From: Mixophyes australis
Lineage: Eukaryota; Chordata; Amphibia; Anura; Limnodynastidae
Direction of reading: 5' to 3'
Assembly (NCBI GenBank): GCA_036250195.1
Contig: JAVHZZ010000011.1
Coordinates: 57,634,011-57,698,010 of the forward strand
DNA length: 64,000 bases
Numbering within the stretch: the first letter of the stretch is position 1; every line of letters starts with the position of its first letter. The position numbers were made by a program, and so were the translations under genes. Below are positions 1 to 11,661 of the stretch, piece by piece. The notes under the pieces were generated by a model that made no database searches, had not been told where the DNA came from, and worked only from the letters and a program-made list of their open reading frames with translations.

Positions 1-119
1 TATTGGGGGTCCTATTGCCCGTATTCAATAGGTGGTGGCAAACCTGAAATGTGTGAGGTGTGAGCGGTGTTTGGGGGCGATTCAGTAGGTCTATAACCTG
101 TGTGGTAGGTAAAGAGAGA

Positions 120-1030
120 CTGCGGGCTGGAATCATGTGGCATTACTCAAGCCAAAAGGCATGACGAGTTATTCAAAGTGTTCATCATGGGTATTGAATG
201 CCGTTTTCCACTCGTCTCCTTGTTTAACATGAATGAGGTTATAAGCGCCTCTGAGGTCTAATTTGGAGAACACTGAAGATCCCTTAATCCTGTCAAATAA
301 CTGAGATCAAGGGTAGGGTAAATTTATTTTTCACTGTTATGGCATTGAGACCCCGGTAATCGATACAAGGACGAAGACCACCATCCTTTTTTTTTTATGA
401 AGAAGAACCCAGCCTCTGCTGGGGAGGTGGATTTCCTAATAAAACCTTGTTTCAGATTTTCTTCAATATAAGTAGACATGGAGATAGATTCCGGTATGGA
501 TAATGGATAGACCCGGCCCCTGGGTGGCACTTTATCCGGTAGGAGTTCAATACTACAATCCCAGCGTCGGTGGGGAGGTAATTTAGAAGCCTCTTTCTCA
601 CTGAACACGTCAGAGAAGGAATGGATATTGAGGAGGAATCCCCGGAGAGATATGGGAGGAAGAAGCGCCCTTGGGTGGAGACTTCTTTACCTTCGGGAGA
701 CAACAAGAATGACAGGCCGGGCCCCAAGCAAGAACTTCCGCTTTATGCCAATTCAGAGTGAGAGAATGAAGTTTGAGCCAGGGAAGACCCAACACTAAAG
801 GATTGATGGCTTCGGGAATGACAAGGAAGGCAATGACTTCAGTGTGCAATGCTCCAATCTGCAGAGAAAGGTTCACAGTACGTTCCTTAATAGATCCCCC
901 AACAATACGACTGCCCTCTATAGCAGTGAGGACCATGGGAGGATCCAGAGAAAGGGTAGTTACCCCTAATCTTCGGACAATGGCGGCACTTAAAAAATTC
1001 CCTGCAGCCCCGGAATCAATAAGAGCTGGG
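120..1030 (-). pseudogene. element F pol (protease and N-terminal RT), broken
   Basis: This would be the polyprotein that processes gag (aspartic protease) and copies element RNA (reverse transcriptase). The protease active site reads DSGAAGNF near 1000-1022. It is followed by the retropepsin body with an LVLGLPWL strand near 760-800. The RT part has the FIRKST and [11 protein letters not shown] blocks conserved in gypsy RT (about 270-460) and MPFGL near 160. In-frame stops and shifts fall around 610, 390, 175 and 140. The catalytic YLDD box would lie beyond the recognisable end and is absent. Inactive. Confidence 0.8.
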
Positions 1031-1149
1031 AGATAAAGTGGAATATCTTTGAAAAGTAGAAGGGCCTGAATAGAAAAACAGGAATCGACAGGAGATGTAG
1101 AGGAAACCCCTAACCTGGCCTCTCCGGAACCGGTAAAGCTCTGTCGTTT

Positions 1150-2092
1150 CCCCGTCCACTTGGCACAAATACTCAGCAGATGCCCAGGTTCTCCGCAGTA
1201 TAAACATAGCCATTTCTTGAAATGTCTCTCTCTCTCATCCTGAGAGAGACGTGCTCTGCCTAATTTGCATAGGCTCTTCTACAGGAACCATAGGACTTTG
1301 AAAGCGTGAGGCCACACGAAATCCCGTACGACGGGAAACCTCCTCCTGGGTACGTTCACGGAAACTAATGTCTATTTGATTGCAAAGTGTCCAAAGAGGT
1401 AGGAAGCGTCCAAAGAGGTAGGAAGCTCACAACCTGCTAATTAGTCTTTAATCCCTTCAGACAGGCCCTGCCAGAAGGTGGCCATCAACGCCTCGTCAAT
1501 CAACGGAGTTCAGCCGCAAGAGTGCGAAACTGGAGAGCATACTGTCCAAGAGGGAGTGTACTCTGGTGAAGGCGTAGAAGGCCAGTAGCACCACTGGACA
1601 CCCGTCCGGGTTCATTGAAGATGCGCCGAAAGGTCTCCAAGAAAGTGGCACAATTCTGTAACAAAGGATCGCTATATTCCCACATAGGAGATGCTCAGGC
1701 TAGCGCTGGTCCAGAAAATAACGATATAATGTAGGCCACTTTAGTTTTTTCAGTAGGAAGGTTCCCAGGCCGCAACTCAAACTGGCACATTGATTTAAAA
1801 ATCCATGGCACGCCTTGGGGTCCCCGTTAAACTTGGGAGGATTAGGAATACAAAGCTGTGAATACGCAAGAGTAGGGGCCACAGTGCCACTAGGCGAAGC
1901 GGCCTGCGGAGGAGAGGGAGGAAGTGGTGGTACACCCACCTGGGCCGAGAGTGTATTCTGGAGAGTATCTAAACGGGCGGACATACTTTGAAGGCATTGC
2001 AGTCGCTGGGTTTGGTTCCTCTCTTGCTCTTCAACCCTAGCATCCAGGTGCTCCAGCAGAACTCCAGCAGAAGGGTTCCCAGATCCATCCAT
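1150..2092 (-). pseudogene. element F gag, broken
   Basis: Gag would form the particle that packages element RNA. The frame opens with ATG at 2092 and runs through a glutamine-rich coiled-coil-like segment, a proline-rich linker and the conserved FNGDPKACHGFLNQC block. It then shifts frame near 1760. A second piece (1685-1500) contains the FNEPGRV and GQYALQFRTLA blocks. A CX2CX4HX4C zinc knuckle lies at about 1165-1206. At 1146-1153 the slippery heptamer seen in A-C has four G residues instead of three, which places the knuckle directly in the pol frame. Inactive. Confidence 0.8.
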
Positions 2093-2096
2093 AATG

Positions 2097-2109
2097 GGTC
2101 ATAGCAAAC
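2097..2109 (-). promoter_or_regulatory. element F primer-binding site, self-complementary type
   Basis: The bases immediately inside the LTR read GTTTGCTATGACC on the minus strand. Plus-strand 2098-2107 (GTCATAGCAA) matches the predicted RNA 5' region (minus GTCAGAGCAA, 2724-2715) at 9 of 10 positions, so the RNA start could anneal here. No good match to a common tRNA 3' end (TGG...) was seen. Confidence 0.5.
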
Positions 2110-2868
2110 TGTTACGTCTCACTGGAGACAACTACCAACCGGTATTGGCACTGGCCTTCCCAGGGCGCGGAGTCTAACGGACACCCGGTCTTCGCCAAGA
2201 ACCGCAGCAAGGTGTGATGGTTTTAGCTGCCCCTAGGTTAGCCCACCGGCGTGGTAGAGAGATAGTAGTAAGGTGAACGGTTCTGGGAACACCGTAAAAG
2301 GCCTCGTCTAGCTGGATATTAAACAGCTCAACTGTAAGAAGTAGGAAGCCAGACGTACCTTGCTGTCTAGTAGAGAGGCACGAGGAGACAAACACGAGAG
2401 GAGTCAGGAACTGTAGCCAGTTCGGTACAGAGGGTCAGCCATTGTGTGTTGCCAGGGATTCAGCAGATGCAGGGATAATCAGACAAGCCGGGTCGGTACA
2501 CAGAAAGTCAGCCAGTGCGTGTTGCCAAGGATTCAGCAGATGCAGGGTTAATCAGACAAGCCGGGTCAGTACACAGAAAGTCAGCCAGTTCGTGTTGCCA
2601 GGTATTCAGCAGATGCAAAGTTAATCAGATAAGCTGGGTCGGTACACAGAAAGTCAGCCAGTATTCACAGGAAAAGCACAGGGATCAGGAGCAGCCAGAC
2701 ACTAAGAAGACTTGTTGCTCTGACACAGGAGAGTGTCAGAGTGAAGATTAAATAGTGGGGAAGTTTGAATTCCCCGCCTCTCAGGTCACATGATCAGACA
2801 GACCTAACAAATAGTGGAGAAGTTTGAATTCCCCGCCTCTCAGGTCACGTGATCAGACAGACCTAACA
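2110..2868 (-). repeat. 5' LTR of element F
   Basis: Ends are TGTTAGGT...CGTAACA on the minus strand. A TATA-like ATTAAATA (plus-strand 2747-2754) sits about 30 nt before a stretch complementary to the primer site. The U3 end carries a 62-bp direct duplication (about 2747-2808 and 2809-2868). A tandem repeat occupies 2437-2665. Only this one LTR is in the window. Confidence 0.8.
2437..2665. repeat. tandem repeat inside LTR F, about 3 x 73 bp
   Basis: Three imperfect units each contain a run like ATTCAGCAGATGCA followed by AATCAGA, GGTCGGTACACAGAAAG and CAGCCA. Internal tandem arrays downstream of the promoter recur in the LTRs of families C and D here. Confidence 0.8.
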
Positions 2869-4640
2869 GCAGCCCTCCACCCCCAGGGGAGGCATCCAAA
2901 ACGCATGTGCAGCCCACTCATGTCACCAGCATCACACTTACATATTTTTTTGTGAAAGGATTATCTTTACCATTTATCTTTCACATAATTTCCAACATTT
3001 TAATATAATCTATTCTGTTGTAAAATTTAATTTTAACTTGACATAATGTATTAATTTCTAGAGATGAGCAGGTCATATTCAGAGAAATCCAACAGACCGG
3101 AATTTTGGGGTACCGAGCCTAATCAAGTTGGATCTTGCATGTTTTGGATTGATCGAGAGAAAAGGGGGAGTAATCCGCACAGAGTCAGGATATACCTCAT
3201 CTAAATATCTAGATCCTTATCATGATGAGGGGGTGCTCTTTCCATTTACTAAACATCAGGCAACAAAAAAGGGGGAAAGAAAAAGAAATGGATTGATAGA
3301 GCATTCCTAATCCAATCTAAGTAATACAGAATATATATAACATTGCAGGGTAATGACTGTGAATGAAATGGAAAATAACTCACATTGTAGGCTCATGCCT
3401 GTACTGATAACTGCATAATGGAATACAAACAGATGAACCAACCATATAATTCTTATTCATATAGGGCAAATGCCTTTATTAATTGAAATTTCTTAAAAAC
3501 ATATCTCTATTAAAATAGAAATATCCTCACAGTAAAAAAGTGAAATAAAAGAGAGAAATAAACGTGAAAAAAAGAATTTATTTTTTTTATTTAGTGCATA
3601 AGTGTATAAAATCCTACCACAGATAGTGGAGCCAGAGACATAGCCAGGGTATACTGTTATTAGTTATTATGGTCCAAATATCACCATCCCAATTTCTATA
3701 AATAATAAATGAGATCTAAATAAATATAAATATAAAGGGTAATTCCCTGAATCTCCCTCTGATAGATGGTCAAATTTGTATCAATCAGGTCATGAAAAGA
3801 TTTATTAACCTTAGTTGGACCCAGTAAATCGCAGTTATATGGACTAAAAAGTAGCTAGCATAATATATAAGTGGAAACTATTGGTAATTCAGAATCAGAG
3901 TGCCTCAGTGAATCTGAATTTTAGGCTGGCCAAGAAGCAGATAACCTATAAAACCTAGGTGAGATCAAATATATTGAATGTAGCTTGTGTATGCAGATAT
4001 TGGCACTTGCTAAAAATGCCTGATTACCAATCAGCAGCTGCTGCTATACACAGGAAAAATGAACAGCGCTACTGACAATTTCATATAAGTAAGGTATAAA
4101 CCATTAGTTTTAAGTCACAGAGCGCTAGCGGTATCACCGGCAGTTGTATAAGCCAGACAGTAGCCAGCTAAATGTTTGTGTATAAAGACTGTTAGTAACT
4201 CTGAATCAGAGTACCTCACTGGATCTGATTGTGTAGCTGGCTAAGTGGCAATTACCATGCTAAATCTAGGTAAGATCAAATGTATTAATGCAACTGGTTT
4301 ATGCAAATGATGCCACTTGCTATTATAGTGTCCCGAGTGCCTGTTTATTAGCCAGCAGCTGCTGCTATACCCCGGAGAAATGAACAGCGCTACCAATAAT
4401 TATATATAAAGAAGTTACTGACCATTATTGATTAGTCAGAGAGCGCTGGCGATATCGCCGCTCACTGGCTACTACTTCCGGGTATGACGTCAATAGTGAC
4501 GTCAGTTACCCATAACCCCAACGTACATTTCACTATCTATAGCTTTATCAAGAGGAACCGATTGTAGACACAAACAGTGTCTTTATAACAGGGTACAGCC
4601 AATCACATATCGCAAAAGTGATAGACATAAAAAACAGCCA
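2869..4640. other. unassigned AT-rich stretch with a diverged duplication
   Basis: No coding frame, terminal repeat or known family was recognised. About 3848-4143 and 4155-4465 are diverged direct copies of each other (see the repeat entry). Inserts of unknown repeat families are possible. Confidence 0.4.
3848..4465. repeat. diverged tandem duplication, two units of about 300 bp
   Basis: Unit 1 (about 3848-4143) and unit 2 (about 4155-4465) share ordered blocks: AATCAGAGT.CCTCA, GGTGAGATCAAAT or GGTAAGATCAAAT, GCCACTTGCTA, CAGCAGCTGCTGCTATAC, AATGAACAGCGCTAC and AGAGCGCTGGCG. Divergence is high, so the event is old. The CAGCAGCTGCTG block is itself palindromic. Function unknown. Confidence 0.7.
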
Positions 4641-4642
4641 AT

Positions 4643-5905
4643 GCGGGGCGTGGCTTGGCAGCTAAGATGGCCGGTCGTGGTTTCTAGAGGCTCCGTCTCC
4701 TAAGAAATATTTATCCCCTTAATCGTTATTTTGGCAGCTTCTTCCTGACTGTTCTCATCACCAGCGGTTAGAGGAGAAGTTACTGCCTCCCCATCTTAGC
4801 CTCAGTCTGAGCTTATTGCCCCTGGGGCTTCATATCCTCTCCCAGACTATCGCTCTGCAGTTTGGGCGCGAAGGAAACGTGGCCTGGAGTGAGCGGCGCT
4901 CAGGATCTTCTCCAGCTCTACCCGCAGTGAGTGCTCTCTGCCTGCGTTGCCCCGGATCATCTGCGCTATTCAGAGGAGAGGGAGAGAAGAAAGGGAGAAG
5001 CGAGAGCGCAGCAGTGACTATTCTCCCTGAAGCTGCCTCTCGCTGCAATATCTCCCCCACGACGCCAACCTCTGTTCCCGCTCCCGGCGGCCAGCACAGT
5101 GAAGAAAGCGCAGTGCCAGCTTCCAAGTGCCTGCTGTTTGGACACAGATCTTCGTGGAGAGGGTGAGTGACTGCGGTCCCCCGCGACCCCCCCTCCCCGT
5201 GACAGACAGCCCATCAGCCACTTCACGCTGAAAGGTGGGCAGCGTTTCACATCTCCTTCCCCAGGAGCCATTCAGTCCACCCTGAGATCATATAGTGCTC
5301 CCCTGACACAGCCTCCAGATCAGAGGGAGACTTCAGGCTTCATTTCACGAAGAGTGCAGACTAGCTCTAATATCACTTACAAACTATGTACCCTTCCAAA
5401 ATAGAGTGTAAGCCAAAGCGTCACCAAAATAAGTAGCTTTGCCGTCTTCACCAAAATAAAAAATTTTTTGCAAACATATCAACTTCCAGCAAGGAGTTTT
5501 TTTTTGCATCCAGTGAGATATTGCTGCCATCTTGTGGCTAAAATATACATTATATTCTTCACAAATCCCATCCGGTGCCCTACTGCCATCTAGTGGCCTA
5601 CTTGTGCAGTTTTTTTTTTTTCTTTTTTATTATTTTGTTTTTCTTTTTTGTTTGTTGGCCTCTGACGCCATCTAGTGTCACTATACATACCCTTCTGCCC
5701 ATTGATATCTACAAGTGTTATACTCCCTATACAAAATAACACAGAACCCCTGTGTTCTCCTCCCCCGCCTATTAATAACCCTTTTAATATGGAATAATTA
5801 AACTCCTCCCTTGAACCTTGGGGATCATACGCTAGCATCGTGTTTTGATCATACTATTCCGCAGCCGAGGAGTACCGTACAAGTGCTTCACCTGCTTCCT
5901 GAGTT
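4643..5905 (+). promoter_or_regulatory. L1 5' UTR / presumed internal promoter
   Basis: GC-rich, CpG-containing leader upstream of ORF1, as expected for an L1-type internal promoter. Open frames at 4816-5166 on both strands are by-products of GC content and show no family similarity. No individual factor site is called. Confidence 0.5.
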
Positions 5906-6811
5906 ATGTCTCACAAACCGAAAAAGGCTGCCCAGCCGGCCATGTTTTCCCGCAAAGACAGAACACAAGCGAGTACTTCCACACTTGAAACTCCTTCTTC
6001 ACCGGCTTCGGACCACGAGGGATCCCAACCCTCTAATGTAATTTGCTCCACACCAGAGCTGTTGAAAATAATTCAATCCACCATACAATCTGAGATGAGA
6101 GCTGTCATTCAGGACATTAAAGCTGAGGTTCTGGCCCTTGGTAACCGCACAGATTCAGTAGAACGCAAAGTAGATGATATCTGCTCCCACCAAGAATCGG
6201 TCGACAAACAACTCGCAGAAATGCGTCAATCGATCTCAGATATGCAAGACCACAATGAGGATGTTGAGAATCGGACAAGATGCAACAACGTCCGCCTTAA
6301 AAATATTCCGGAGCTCATTGATGCCGAAGCCTTACCTAAATACTTAGAGGGGCTCCTCCGCCAATGCCTTCCTGACACTCCTTCTTCTGACTTTCTACTG
6401 GACCGTGCTCATAGAGCCCTGCGTGCCAAACCTCCTGCGGACCAACCACCTAGAGACGTGGTGATGAGATTTCATTACTACACTACCAAAGAACAATTTA
6501 TAGCTGCGACACGCAATACTCCAGCTATTTCTTACTCGGGTCATAACCTCCAGATTTTCCAGGATTTAGCTCCTTCAACCCTTAGAAAACGCCGCAACCT
6601 GATCACCATCACGAAAGCCCTCAGAAATCATCGCATCCGATATCGCTGGGGCTTCCCCTTTTCTCTACAGGTTACTCGCAATGGCTTCCCCTATAGTATT
6701 AAGACTCACGAAGAAGGTCTCTCAATGCTGGAGAAGCTGGGCATCCCGATGACTGCTCCAGCCCTGCCTGCAAACAGCTCTTCCCCCCCTGCGGAGAGCT
6801 CCCTTACCTAA
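5906..6811 (+). CDS. L1-type ORF1 protein (RNA-binding chaperone), intact frame
   Basis: Predicted 301-residue protein that would coat LINE RNA as a multimer in the cytoplasm. Residues 1-50 are basic and Ser/Pro-rich. About 55-125 are heptad-rich and would form the coiled coil (IQSEMRAVIQDIKAEV, then VDKQLAEMRQ). RCNNVRLKNIPE (about 128-139) is the hallmark start of the L1 ORF1 RRM. The C-terminal domain follows with DVVMRFHYY and RKRRNLITITKALR. The length is slightly under mammalian ORF1p. The frame is uninterrupted, while ORF2 of the same copy is broken. The start is the first ATG of the frame. Confidence 0.88.
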   Translation: MSHKPKKAAQPAMFSRKDRTQASTSTLETPSSPASDHEGSQPSNVICSTPELLKIIQSTIQSEMRAVIQDIKAEVLALGNRTDSVERKVDDICSHQESVDKQLAEMRQSISDMQDHNEDVENRTRCNNVRLKNIPELIDAEALPKYLEGLLRQCLPDTPSSDFLLDRAHRALRAKPPADQPPRDVVMRFHYYTTKEQFIAATRNTPAISYSGHNLQIFQDLAPSTLRKRRNLITITKALRNHRIRYRWGFPFSLQVTRNGFPYSIKTHEEGLSMLEKLGIPMTAPALPANSSSPPAESSLT

Positions 6812-8010
6812 TTGGTCTACAGCATAACTTGCTTCTGGGTCTCTTCGCCGGGCTTCCGTCCCCCATCAACATGTCTTGTGTGTTTTTCTGTTTTCTCTTG
6901 CCTCTCCCTCTCTCCCTGCTTTCCAGTACAGGTTCTTCGGACTCCCGGATTAGCGCTGAGCCAGACTCTCCTCAGAGGTCTTGACTTAATAGTACTCAGT
7001 TGTATAACGGTTTTTTGTTTATTTTATATTTATTAATATATGTTTGTTATTCCATGTCACTTCCAGCTAGTTCTACTGGGTAGTGTACTCTGTGACTGAC
7101 CTATGCATTTCAACTGGGTCCATCCCAACTTACACTACTTTGACAAGGTTATGACTCTTTTAGTTTACATACCCTGATACCATTATTTCCAATAACTCTT
7201 GTTTGACGTTACGCATAATGCTTTCTCTTTTGTAAAAGGTATATTTAATAGTCCGTCATTGTGATGTTATAGGGAGCTCATGATTACACAGTGAGTCCTC
7301 CCTAAGTTATACTATTTTGACGAGGGTATTCTAGATAGGTTATTGTTACCCAATTACTGTCTTTAATTATGTTCGCTATTCTAGAGATGTTGTTAGTCCT
7401 CTTAGACGCTGTTGATTTAAAACATGTTGCTGTGTCCACTCGATTCTCAGATTTTCCCCCATACATACCTTGAACCTCTAAAACACACACATTTAATTTC
7501 TTCCCGACCCGACGAGAGACCCTCCCCAGCTGTATATAGTCGTTAATCCACTTTAGCGATGTTGCCCCCTTCTCTGGATGTCCCCCCCATACCTCACTTT
7601 ATTATATTAGACATGATTTTACGCCATTTCAGATGATATGTCATTGTCCGTTTGGAGTTTCGGGATATAGGTCTTCGGCCTCCCTTTTGACACGACACCA
7701 CCCCCAAAATGCCCCTTCAGATCACGATCTCTTCCCCAAGGTTCACCATACTTCCCCCTCTTCTAACTCGACAATTTTGTTAACTTGTTCTAGTCCTTGA
7801 CTGTCACTTGGACTGCCAGTCACGACCCCCACGAACCCCATTGACACACAGGATGTGTCTTCCACATAGCTTTAAACCGGAGTCTGGGACCCACTTCTCC
7901 GGTCCCTTCCCTTCCCCTTCCTCCCCCTTCATACTAACATTTCTTCTAATCCCCCCTCCTTGCCTAGCTTGCAGACTTGCCTCATTAAGCTTCTCTTCTC
8001 TACACCCACC
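6812..8010 (+). other. L1 inter-ORF spacer, no gene seen
   Basis: About 1.2 kb of pyrimidine-rich sequence between ORF1 and ORF2. Short open frames here have no recognisable product. It is unusually long compared with the short spacer of mammalian L1. Confidence 0.5.
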
Positions 8011-9513
8011 ATGACTATCAAGATATTATCTTTAAATGTTAACGGCCTCAATGCCCCACAGAAACGCACCATGGCGCTCCAAGAATTAAAACTCCTGAAG
8101 GCTCACATAGTCCTCTTGCAGGAAACACATTTCACACACTCGCACCCAAGCCTTACAAATAGAACCTTTCCGCACGCATTTTATTCCACCTCCCCTCGCA
8201 AAACTAGCGGTACTGCTATCCTAGTACATCAGTCAGTTCCATTAACTGTACATTCTACTATAACAGATGACCAAGGCAGATATACAATACTGGTTGGATC
8301 TATTTCCCAAACGCCCATAACCATAGCGACTCTATATGCTCCTAATGTGGGACAGGGATCCTTCTTTTCAGATTTCTTCGCTAAACTTTTTCAGTCAGCT
8401 AAGGGACACGTCATTCTGGGTGGAGACTTCAATGTCACGTTGGATTCCAAGCTAGACCGCTCTCCTCCGCCACCCTCCTCCTTGCGGACCTCTAGAGACT
8501 CTCGTCATCTCGGCTCTCTAATAAAGCTGTATGATCTCTATGACTCTTGGCGGGTCTTGAATTCTTCTGCTCGCGCATATACACATTTCTCCGTCCCTCA
8601 CAACGTCCATACACGCATTGACATGATTTTCACAGATAAATCTTCCACCTCCTCCCTGCTCTCTTCGGATATAATCCCAGTTACCTGGTCAGATCACGCG
8701 GCGGTCTCTCTTAATGTTGATATCCTTCCCGCAGTCCGCCCCCATCGATCCTGGCGCATGCATGACTCCCTTGTCACCAAACCGGAAAATTTACAGAAAG
8801 TGTCACAGGCAATTGAGGAGTTCAAGAACTTCAACTCCTCCCCGGATATCTCGCACTCTGTTGTATGGGAGGCTCATAAAGCCACTATCCGAGGCCTCTT
8901 AATTAGCATGTCATCAGCCCAGAAAAAAGTTCAATTAGCTCGGATTCAAGATTTCGAATCTGAGCTTCTCTCCCTCACCAAGAAGCATCAACGCTACCCA
9001 AAACGCAAAACTTATCTCAGAATCCTGGCTGTAAAAGCTCAGTTACAGCAACTTTTGTCCACTAAAGCAGCCAACACCCTGAAATGGCTCCGCCAAAGAT
9101 TCTATGAGAAAGGAAATAAAGCTGACGCCCTCCTGGCTTGTAGTTTACGTACTAAACGGACCCGCAACAGAATTATTCATATTCTAGATGCTTCTTCCTG
9201 TAAGCAATTTTATCCACAGAAAATAGCTAACCGGTTCCAGGAATTTTACTCCAAACTATACGACCTCCAATCTGACGCTCCCCCCCCTAGAGACCTCGGA
9301 TCTCGTATTAAAACATTCCTAAATACTTGTGGTCTGCCAGCGCTAAGCGTATCGCAATCTACCTCACTTGGTCAGGATATATCTGCTGAGGAATTGAAAC
9401 ATACGGTCAAATCTCTGAGAAATACCTCAGCCCCGGGGCCCGGATGGTTTCACAGCCATATATTGCAAAAAATTGCTCCCTGTCCTTTCACCCATGCTCC
9501 TAGATCTTTTTAA
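8011..9513 (+). pseudogene. L1 ORF2 N-terminal part: AP endonuclease and linker
   Basis: ATG 8011 is chosen because the family begins immediately before the endonuclease core; an upstream in-frame ATG lies at 7960. Catalytic landmarks of the EEP/AP endonuclease are visible in order: LSLNVNGLN, LLQETHF, GGDFNVTLDSKLDR, TRIDMIF and WSDHAAV. The linker runs to SAPGP near 9440, which normally continues into RT. One extra G near 9443 shifts the frame, and translation ends at 9513. The endonuclease would nick target DNA for target-primed reverse transcription. Confidence 0.88.
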
Positions 9514-11656
9514 CTCGATCCTCAAGGGCCAAAAGTTTGACAGCGCCACCACCAGAGCCAATATAGTGGTGATCCCGAAGGAGGGTAAGGATCCTAGCCT
9601 GTGTGCAAGTTATCGCCCAATATCATTACTAAATACTGATTTAAAACTCTTCGCTAAGATTTTAGCAAACCGCTTGGCGGGTGTGATCCCCTCCTTGGTC
9701 CACCCTGATCAGGTGGGTTTCATTCCCAACCGCCAGGCAGCCGATAACATAAGGAAAGTCATCAACTTAATCCACGCTTCAAATAAGCTTAAAACCCCAG
9801 CTCTAGTGCTCGCGCTTGATGCTGAAAAAGCCTTTGACCGGGTCTCATGACCTTTCATGCGTGAGGTTCTCAAAACATCAAACATTCAAGGTCCCTTTCT
9901 CAATGGAATTGCCTCTCTACTTCAACCCCTCAGCAACGGTCCTGGCTAATGGATGTGCTTCTGCGGCTTTTTCAATTTGAAATGGTACCAGACAGGGATG
10001 CCCCCTCTCTCCCCTCCTCTTTGCCCTAATGATGGAACCTCTGGCCTCCAGGATTCGCCTCAACCCTAATATTTCTGGTATTTCCTCAGGTTTAAGATCG
10101 GCGAAACTAGCCCTGTATGCAGATGATGTCCTTCTAACCCTCACAAACCCTCATGTCTCTGCCCCCTCTGTTTTTGCTGAAATTAATGAGTACGGTCTCT
10201 TTTCAAACTTTAAAATCAACTCCGATAAGACTGAAGCCCTGGCCCTTGATCTCCATCCGAGCACCCAAACTTACTTGCAAGACACCTTCAAATTTCATTG
10301 GCAACCCCATCACATTAAATACTTAGGTGTCAATCTCACCAAAACATATGATCGTCTATTTTCGGCCAACTTTCCCCCTCTAGCATCCGCCCTGAAGCGT
10401 GATCTCAAGTCCTGGTCCCCAAGGTATATCTCTTGGATTGGTAGAGTGGCTTCAGTTAAGATGAATATTCTTCCAAGGATTCTTTACCTTTTCCAGACTC
10501 TCCCTGTACGTGTCCCATCACTCTTTCTGAAAGATCTCCAGGCAAGCATCTCACAATTTATATGGTCCGGCCGTCGTCCTAGAGTTCGCCTCAAAGTTCT
10601 CTTTCGTCATGCCCGGAATGGTGGTTTGGGGCTACCGTGCCTCCATAAATACTACCTGGCGTTACACCTCACCCAAGCCGTTCTTTCTCACTCTCCCCCA
10701 CAAACTAGGCTTTGGGTTGACACAGAGGCTGACCTCCTCCAGATGCTATCTCCCAGTATTTTGTTCTGGCTAGACCCTAAGGTCCTTCCTCCCCTGCTCT
10801 CCCTCCCCCCTACAGTTCGTTTCTCTATTGAAATATGGAGATATAGCACCCGCACTTTTAAACTCTTGTCTAACCCCAAGCGGATGTTCCCTCTATGGCA
10901 TAACCCCTCTTTCCCTCCAGGGGTCAACCCGAAATCTTTCTCCCAATGGACAAAACAGAATATTTTGTTTCTTTCCAATATTGTCCCAATGGGTTTTTTT
11001 CCAACCTTTGCTGATCTTCGTAAGCGTTTCCATCTCTCGTCCTCCGTGTTTTACCAATATCTTCAAATTCGTCACATTTTCTCCTCCTTAATAGACCCTC
11101 GTGCTCCTCACAATCGCTCCCCCCTAGAAACCTTCTGTAAAAACAAAACATCTTCTAAAGGCTTGATATCTACTTTTTATTCTCTACTATTGAATCATAA
11201 TCTGCCTGACAAGGAGACTCATGAGCTCCGCTGGGAGGAGGAGATGGCCGAGTCTCTGGATCCTGAGGAATGGACTGAGATACGCGAGGCTGTCGCCAAA
11301 TCCTCCATCTGTACAAATATAAAAGAAAACTCCTACAAACTATTGTTCCGGTGGTATTTAGTCCCATCCAGACTGAAAACAATCTACCCGGCATCTTCGG
11401 ACCTCTGCTGGCGCTTCTGTGGCCAGCGTGGTTCCCTGTCCCACATCTGGTGGAGCTGCCCGAAAATCATCCCCTTCTGGAAGGAGGTAGCCGACCTTAT
11501 TTATAAAGTGTCTAATCTAAGATCTCCATTCCATCTTTCATACTTTCTCCTCCCTCGACTACCCCCTGACACCCATAAAATTATGTGGTTACTTCCAGGC
11601 CATATCCTAACCGCAGCCAGATGCTTAATAGCCAAGAAATGGAAACAATCAAAGTG
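9444..11656 (+). pseudogene. L1 ORF2 reverse transcriptase and C-terminal part, broken
   Basis: RT blocks appear in order: RPISLLN (about 9617), DAEKAFDRVS (about 9820), RQGCPLSP (about 9990) and the catalytic YADDVLL at about 10107-10127. Lesions are a TGA directly after FDRVS (9848-9850, where a tryptophan is expected), a frame change near 9920 and a TGA near 9980. From 10029 to the break the frame is open, including the cysteine-containing region CWRFCGQRGSLSHIWWSC (about 11407-11460) typical of the ORF2 C-terminus. Element A interrupts the frame at 11661. Confidence 0.87.
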
Positions 11657-11661
11657 CCCTT

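Larger units (their letters stand above)
1..2868 (-). mobile_element. Ty3/gypsy element F, degraded, 5' portion
   Basis: Read on the minus strand, the order is LTR (2868-2110), primer site, gag from 2092, zinc knuckle, protease and the first half of reverse transcriptase, so this is the 5' part of a gypsy-type LTR retrotransposon. Recognisable RT ends near position 120, and the sequence to the window edge is not recognised. The coding region is full of stops and frameshifts. It is related to, but clearly distinct from, elements A-D in the window. The right boundary is the LTR start (minus-strand TGTTAGGT). No flanking duplication can be checked because the 3' end lies outside the window. Confidence 0.85.

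Noticed and set aside
4816..5271. Open frames of about 100 codons on both strands in the GC-rich stretch
   Set aside because: They fall in the L1 5' UTR, overlap each other on both strands and have no recognisable motif.
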